Below are positions 60,091 to 64,000 of a DNA stretch of 64,000 nucleotides, piece by piece (positions within the stretch are counted from its first letter, which is position 1; each line of letters starts with the position of its first letter). Below the pieces are notes generated by a model. It did not search any database and was not told the DNA's origin. It saw only the letters and a program-made list of their open reading frames with translations. This DNA is from Eunapius fragilis (taxonomy: Eukaryota > Porifera > Demospongiae > Spongillida > Spongillidae): NCBI GenBank assembly GCA_963681505.1, contig OY811983.1:3437615-3501614 (forward strand), read 5' to 3'. The position numbers were made by a program, and so were the translations under genes.

Positions 60091-62735
60091 GCCAACATGG
60101 TGGCACTTTTTGATTCAGGAAATGAATTCACCGTGAACGCATTACGAAGGTCACTTAAGCACTTCCTAATGGCAAGGGCTACATTGAAGAAGAAGAATCT
60201 TACACATAATTGGGATGCTATTATCCAAAGCAATTTGCTCTGCCTATGCATCTACTGACACAACACACATATCTACTGTAGTAAACCTTTCTCCTGACCA
60301 GCAATTTTTTATTCCCATTGTCTACAAATCTAAAAAGTGGTTGTAATAGATGTGCTGTCAGTTCTTAGTGTTTCAGAGAAAGAATGTCTGGTTGAAATAT
60401 TGCTAAGGCTTATATGAAAGAGTATATTGACTTTCTTGTAGTTGACAGTCTAAAGGTGGAGTCGCTGATTGGGAGATTTTCTGGAGAAGCATGGCTGTGT
60501 AGTTAACTTGGAAGAGGGAGTGCTCCAGTTGAAGGGAATCAGTATACCCCTTTCAGAACACAAGAAGCAGCTACAAAGACAGAATGGCACCTGCACCATT
60601 GAGCCTTGTGGAAACAGTGACCATTCCACCATTTAGTGAGTTGGAAACAATGGCAAGTGCTGCCATAACAGGTGCGGATAGTGTGTGGCTGGTGTCAGGG
60701 TTAGATCTCAGCTTATCTGTAATTGTTGCAGCTGCAGTGGTGTCTTGTGAGAGCCAAGTCAAATTCCCATCAGAATGATCAACCCTTCAACAAGTGAGGT
60801 CACCATTTACAAAGGCACAAGAGTAGCTATGGCTGAAGAGATGGAGTGGATGCTTGCCTCTATAACAGAAGTAGAGGGTGCTTCCAACAAAAAATCAACT
60901 ATAACAGCACAGAAGCAGCAGATCTTATGGCAGATGGTGGAACAATGCGAGGAGGAACTGGCTACTGAACAAAAGGAACAGCTGTACCATCTGCTACTGG
61001 CCTATGCAGACATATTTGCGGATGGGAATGATGAGTTGGGGCGGACAAAGTGTGTTCAACATGTCATTAATACAGGAGATCATCCACCTATCAGGCAGCC
61101 CTATAGGCGCATACCAGCAAGCAGAGGGGAGCAGGCCCACCAGCTGGTTCAAGAGATGCTACAGAAGGACGTGATCCAGCCATCTTCAAGTCCATGGGCA
61201 TCACCTGTGGTACTCATCTAGATGGATGGGTCATACCGTTTCTGTGTTGACTATAGGAAATTGAACAGGATAACACGTAAGGATGCCTACCCCCTCCTCA
61301 AAGTGGATGACACCCTGGATGCTTTGGAAGGCACAAAGTGGTTCTCCACACTGGATCTCTTATGGGGTTATTGGCAGGTTGAGGTGAGCGAAAAGGATAG
61401 AGAGAAAACGGCATTTGTGAGGCGAGATGGTTTGTTCGAATTTAAGGTGATGCCGTTTGGGTTCTGTAACGCCCCTGCCACTTTCCAACGATTAACGGAT
61501 TTGGTCTTAGCAGGTATCCATTGGAGCAGCTGCCTTGTCTACATCGACGGCATTGTGATCATGGCACGGACGTTCCAGCAGCACCTGGTTAATTTGACGC
61601 TGGTGTTGGATAGGTTACGCGGAGCTGGGTTGAAATTGAAGCCCACCAAATGCTCTCTCTGTCACAAGGAAGTCCTTTTCTTAGGTCACAGAATAACGAG
61701 AGAAGGAATAGCTACCAACCCGGCCAAGACAGCTGTAGTGCAGAAATGGGCTGTTCCCCAAACGACACAGGAACTCCAAGGGTTCCTGGGACTGGTCGGT
61801 TATTACAGAAAATATGTGAGTGGCTTTGCTGGCATCGCTAAACCTCTGTATCGGTTGATAGAAAAAGGGCGTGAATTTAAGTGGACGTCGGAATGTGGTG
61901 CAGCATTTGATGAGCTGAAGGCACGCCTCATGACAGCTCCCTTTCTAGCATTTCCCAACTTTTCAAGAACATTCATCCTCGACACAGATGCCAGTGACGT
62001 GGAATTAGGAGCCGTACTCTCTCAGGAGCATGAAGGAAACAAATGTATGGTAGCCTACGCTAGCCATGTACTGACCAAAGCCGAGAAAAGACACGGTGCC
62101 ACCCGGAAGGAGTTACTCGCAGTGGTAACGTTTGTAAAACATTTTCGAGCATATCTCATAGGCCGGCACTTTATCTTGCAAGTCAAATCAGACTCATTAA
62201 TTAATTGTGTATGGACTTGCAACTTTGGATACTGCTGGTAGGTATAAGAATTTGTGCATTAAATACATACACTCTGCACCAATTGTTTAGGGATATATCT
62301 TTGCCAGCCGCAGTTTTAAAGTGTTCCTCTTGAACTGATCATGGCTCTCTACAGTGGCTCTACAATTTCCGAGAACCGGAAGGACAAATGGCGAGATGGT
62401 TGGAGCTCCTCCAAGAATTTGACTTCGAGGTCATCCACCGGAGTGGGCGTTGCCACACCAATGCGGATGCCCTCTCTCACTATAAAGACGAAGGCGAAGG
62501 CAACAGCCCATGTGTTACAGCAACGTTACTAGCTGCTAAGGACTCGGGGTTTTCAATGAACATACAGCAGCTGCAGTAAGAGGATGACGCCATCGGTCCC
62601 ATACACCAGGCACTAAGCCAGGGAGCACGGCCAAACCTAGCAGACATCAAGGGGAAACCCAGAGAGTTTGCTGTGTTGGTTCAACAATGGGACCAGTTGG
62701 TTTTACAGAACCTCCTCGCATTACAAATATAAATA
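60091..62735 (+). pseudogene. Decayed second Gypsy pol (protease to RNase H), integrase missing
   Basis: Order: protease start (VALFDSGNEFTVNAL, about 60,100), protease C-terminus (FLEKHGCVVNLEEGVLQLKG, about 60,480), linker (INPSTSEVTIYKGTRVA), RT and RNase H (ILDTDASDVELGAVLSQEH). A connection region (EVIHRSGRCHTNADALSHY) follows. Breaks: frame changes around 60,480-60,775; an in-frame TAG at 61,219-61,221 just before the RT core; the RT catalytic motif reads YIDG instead of YIDD (61,540-61,551); and about 140 extra bases near 62,200-62,340. After DDAIGPIHQALSQG the element stops near 62,735 without integrase or LTR. It belongs to a different Gypsy lineage from the 46.6-kb copy. Confidence 0.85.
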
Positions 62736-63299
62736 AGGTATCTGTTTAATGCATACATTTTCCTCTTTCATTTGATATTAAATTGCTGCATTTGATGCAA
62801 TTTGAAAAAAAAAAGTTAAAGCACCTAACCCAGCCCTCTACAATGAAGTGATTGTGGATTGGGCGATGCAGTACACATGGTGTAGACACTGCCTGGGTGA
62901 GCAACCACACCACCCAAACATGCCAGGACATCCCCGTCTTCCCTTTTGCCTTCCCGATAGTGTCGGCGACATCAATGGTGAATGCGATGCAGACTCAGCC
63001 GCCTCCTTCCCCAGTGCAAAGCGGAGAACTCTATTGGAACTTTATTGAGAACCGTTGCTACTACCGGCAACGCAAACACAATCACGTGTACATCGTGTGC
63101 TACAGCCCCCACCCGGCGGAGTCGTGCACCCACAACCAGCGCAGCAACCCCTACCCACACAGGGGCAACATACTGGCCAGGCCGTTATGAACACAAACGA
63201 GGCAACGTAGTTTCGGTTGTCGTCAGCATGGTGATCCTGTGGAAACGGCCAGTGCTGTTTATCATGCATGCTCTCATGTAAAGATTTATGTCATTTGAA
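62736..63299. other. Unassigned stretch between two element relics
   Basis: A 112-codon plus frame (62,852-63,190; TTQTCQDIPVFPFAFP, then YWNFIENRCYYRQRKHNH) is open but unrecognised. TNEVIVDWAMQY-like wording at about 62,840-62,880 (with a frame break) could be the pre-catalytic part of the Merlin-like transposase that follows. Confidence 0.3.
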
Positions 63300-63797
63300 T
63301 GAAGCGATGGACCTGGAAGTACATGCAGAAATAGAAGAAAGCAAGTTTGGTAAACGTAAACACAAGTGTGGAAGGATGGTTGATGGACACTGGGTTTTTG
63401 GAGGAATGGAAGAATTTCAGGAAGTGTTTTCTGCTCAAAGTTGACCATAGGGATGCTGCGACATTGCTACCAATAATTCTACCAATAATACAGTATTATA
63501 TACGACTGGGCAGCATAGTGTACAGTGATGAATGGGCAGCATACAACAGCCTCTACTGGCCTAGCTCATCAGACTGTGAATCACTCCCTCCACTTTGTTG
63601 ACCCTGTAACAGGTGTGCACACACAGGGAACGGAAGCCATGTGGAGTACAATGAAGCGGACCATGCGTGAGGAGAGAACGATGCATTCACGCCTTTTTGA
63701 AACTTACCTTCCTGAGCTAATGTGGAGAAGATTGTTTGGTGGACCTTCAGTATTTGCCCATCTTATACAACACATAGCGGAACAGTACCCTGTTTAG
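63300..63797 (+). pseudogene. Merlin / IS1016-ISXO2-like transposase, frameshifted
   Basis: Three reading frames in succession give an ISXO2-type DDE domain. The first is EIEESKFGKRKHKCGRMVDG, then HWVFGGMEEF. The second is CFLLKVDHRDAATLLPII, then GSIVYSDEWAAYNSL. The third is HFVDPVTGVHTQGTEAMW, then YLPELMWRRLF, ending at a stop at 63,797. The usual first catalytic Asp (IDES) is Glu here. The second Asp (YSDEW) and the Glu (TEAMW) remain. Two frameshifts make it a pseudogene. Confidence 0.75.
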
Positions 63798-64000
63798 GTT
63801 TAATGTTTAGGTATAATGACGCAGATTGAGATGAAGAATGTACGATGTCATTGAGGTGTGAATAAGCTGTTGATTTGATTAATTTAAATACTGTACCATA
63901 TAAGTACAAATGCGAGGAGGGGGGTGGGGGGGGATCTACACAAGAACCTTAACAGCTCTGCAATTGTGTAAATATGGCCTAAGTGTGAGGCAGTATAATA
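63798..64000. other. Window end, no gene seen
   Basis: AT-rich with a G-run at 63,917-63,933. The 3' terminal repeat of the Merlin-like element is not identified. Confidence 0.5.

Overview
This is eukaryotic, animal-type DNA. Coding sequence is split into small exons with GT-AG introns, many of them only 50-100 bases. Intergenic DNA is full of TG/TGTA microsatellites, long poly-G/poly-C runs, hairpin elements and decayed transposons, and the short palindrome TACATGTA recurs throughout. The mixture (animal SKI2-type helicase, GT92 glycosyltransferase, ankyrin/coiled-coil/membrane kinase, RAG1-N-terminus-like gene, Gypsy, CMC/CACTA-type and Merlin-like transposons) suggests a marine invertebrate. 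A sponge or another early-branching animal is my best guess, but that is an inference.

Layout. 1-8.7 kb: microsatellites, short hairpin elements, an unrecognised coding relic (2.46-3.48 kb), a LINE-like C-terminal relic (6.5-6.95 kb) and a relic of a RAG1-type zinc module (6.96-7.22 kb, minus). 8.74-12.17 kb: an 11-exon plus-strand gene with RAG1-like N-terminal zinc modules and RING, followed by a transposase-like region; exon 7 carries a frameshift. 12.2-21.8 kb: no complete gene. It holds a 1.3-kb VNTR (15.3-16.6 kb), two more RAG1-N-terminal relics, divergent orphan first exons at 17.3-17.8 kb, and several foldback or TIR elements. 21.87-23.10 kb: an intact single-exon GT92 glycosyltransferase.

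26.2-41.5 kb (minus): a gene assembled here exon by exon as ankyrin repeats, coiled coil, transmembrane segment, coiled coil and protein kinase. One of its 99-base ankyrin exons is split by a complete 7,480-bp DNA transposon (31,320-38,799). That element has matching 16-bp termini and a TT target duplication. It carries two divergent, apparently intact genes: an 853-residue CMC/CACTA-type DDE transposase (10 exons) and a 613-residue BEN-domain protein with about 14 copies of a 20-residue repeat (7 exons). Removing the element and one TT restores an exact 33-codon ankyrin exon. This is the most striking structure in the window.

45.6-58.3 kb (minus): the C-terminal part of a SKI2-type (SKIC2/SKIV2L) RNA helicase gene in 11 exons. 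Its N-terminal helicase half must lie beyond the window edge or be missing. Its last intron carries an antisense Gypsy LTR retrotransposon (46,581-51,206) with near-identical LTRs and a 5-bp duplication (ATGAC), but a broken pol. 58.3-64 kb: mobile-element debris, including a decayed second Gypsy pol without integrase and a frameshifted Merlin/IS1016-like transposase.

Limits: all gene models come from reading splice signals, phase and motifs by eye. Family names rest on recognised motifs, not on searches.
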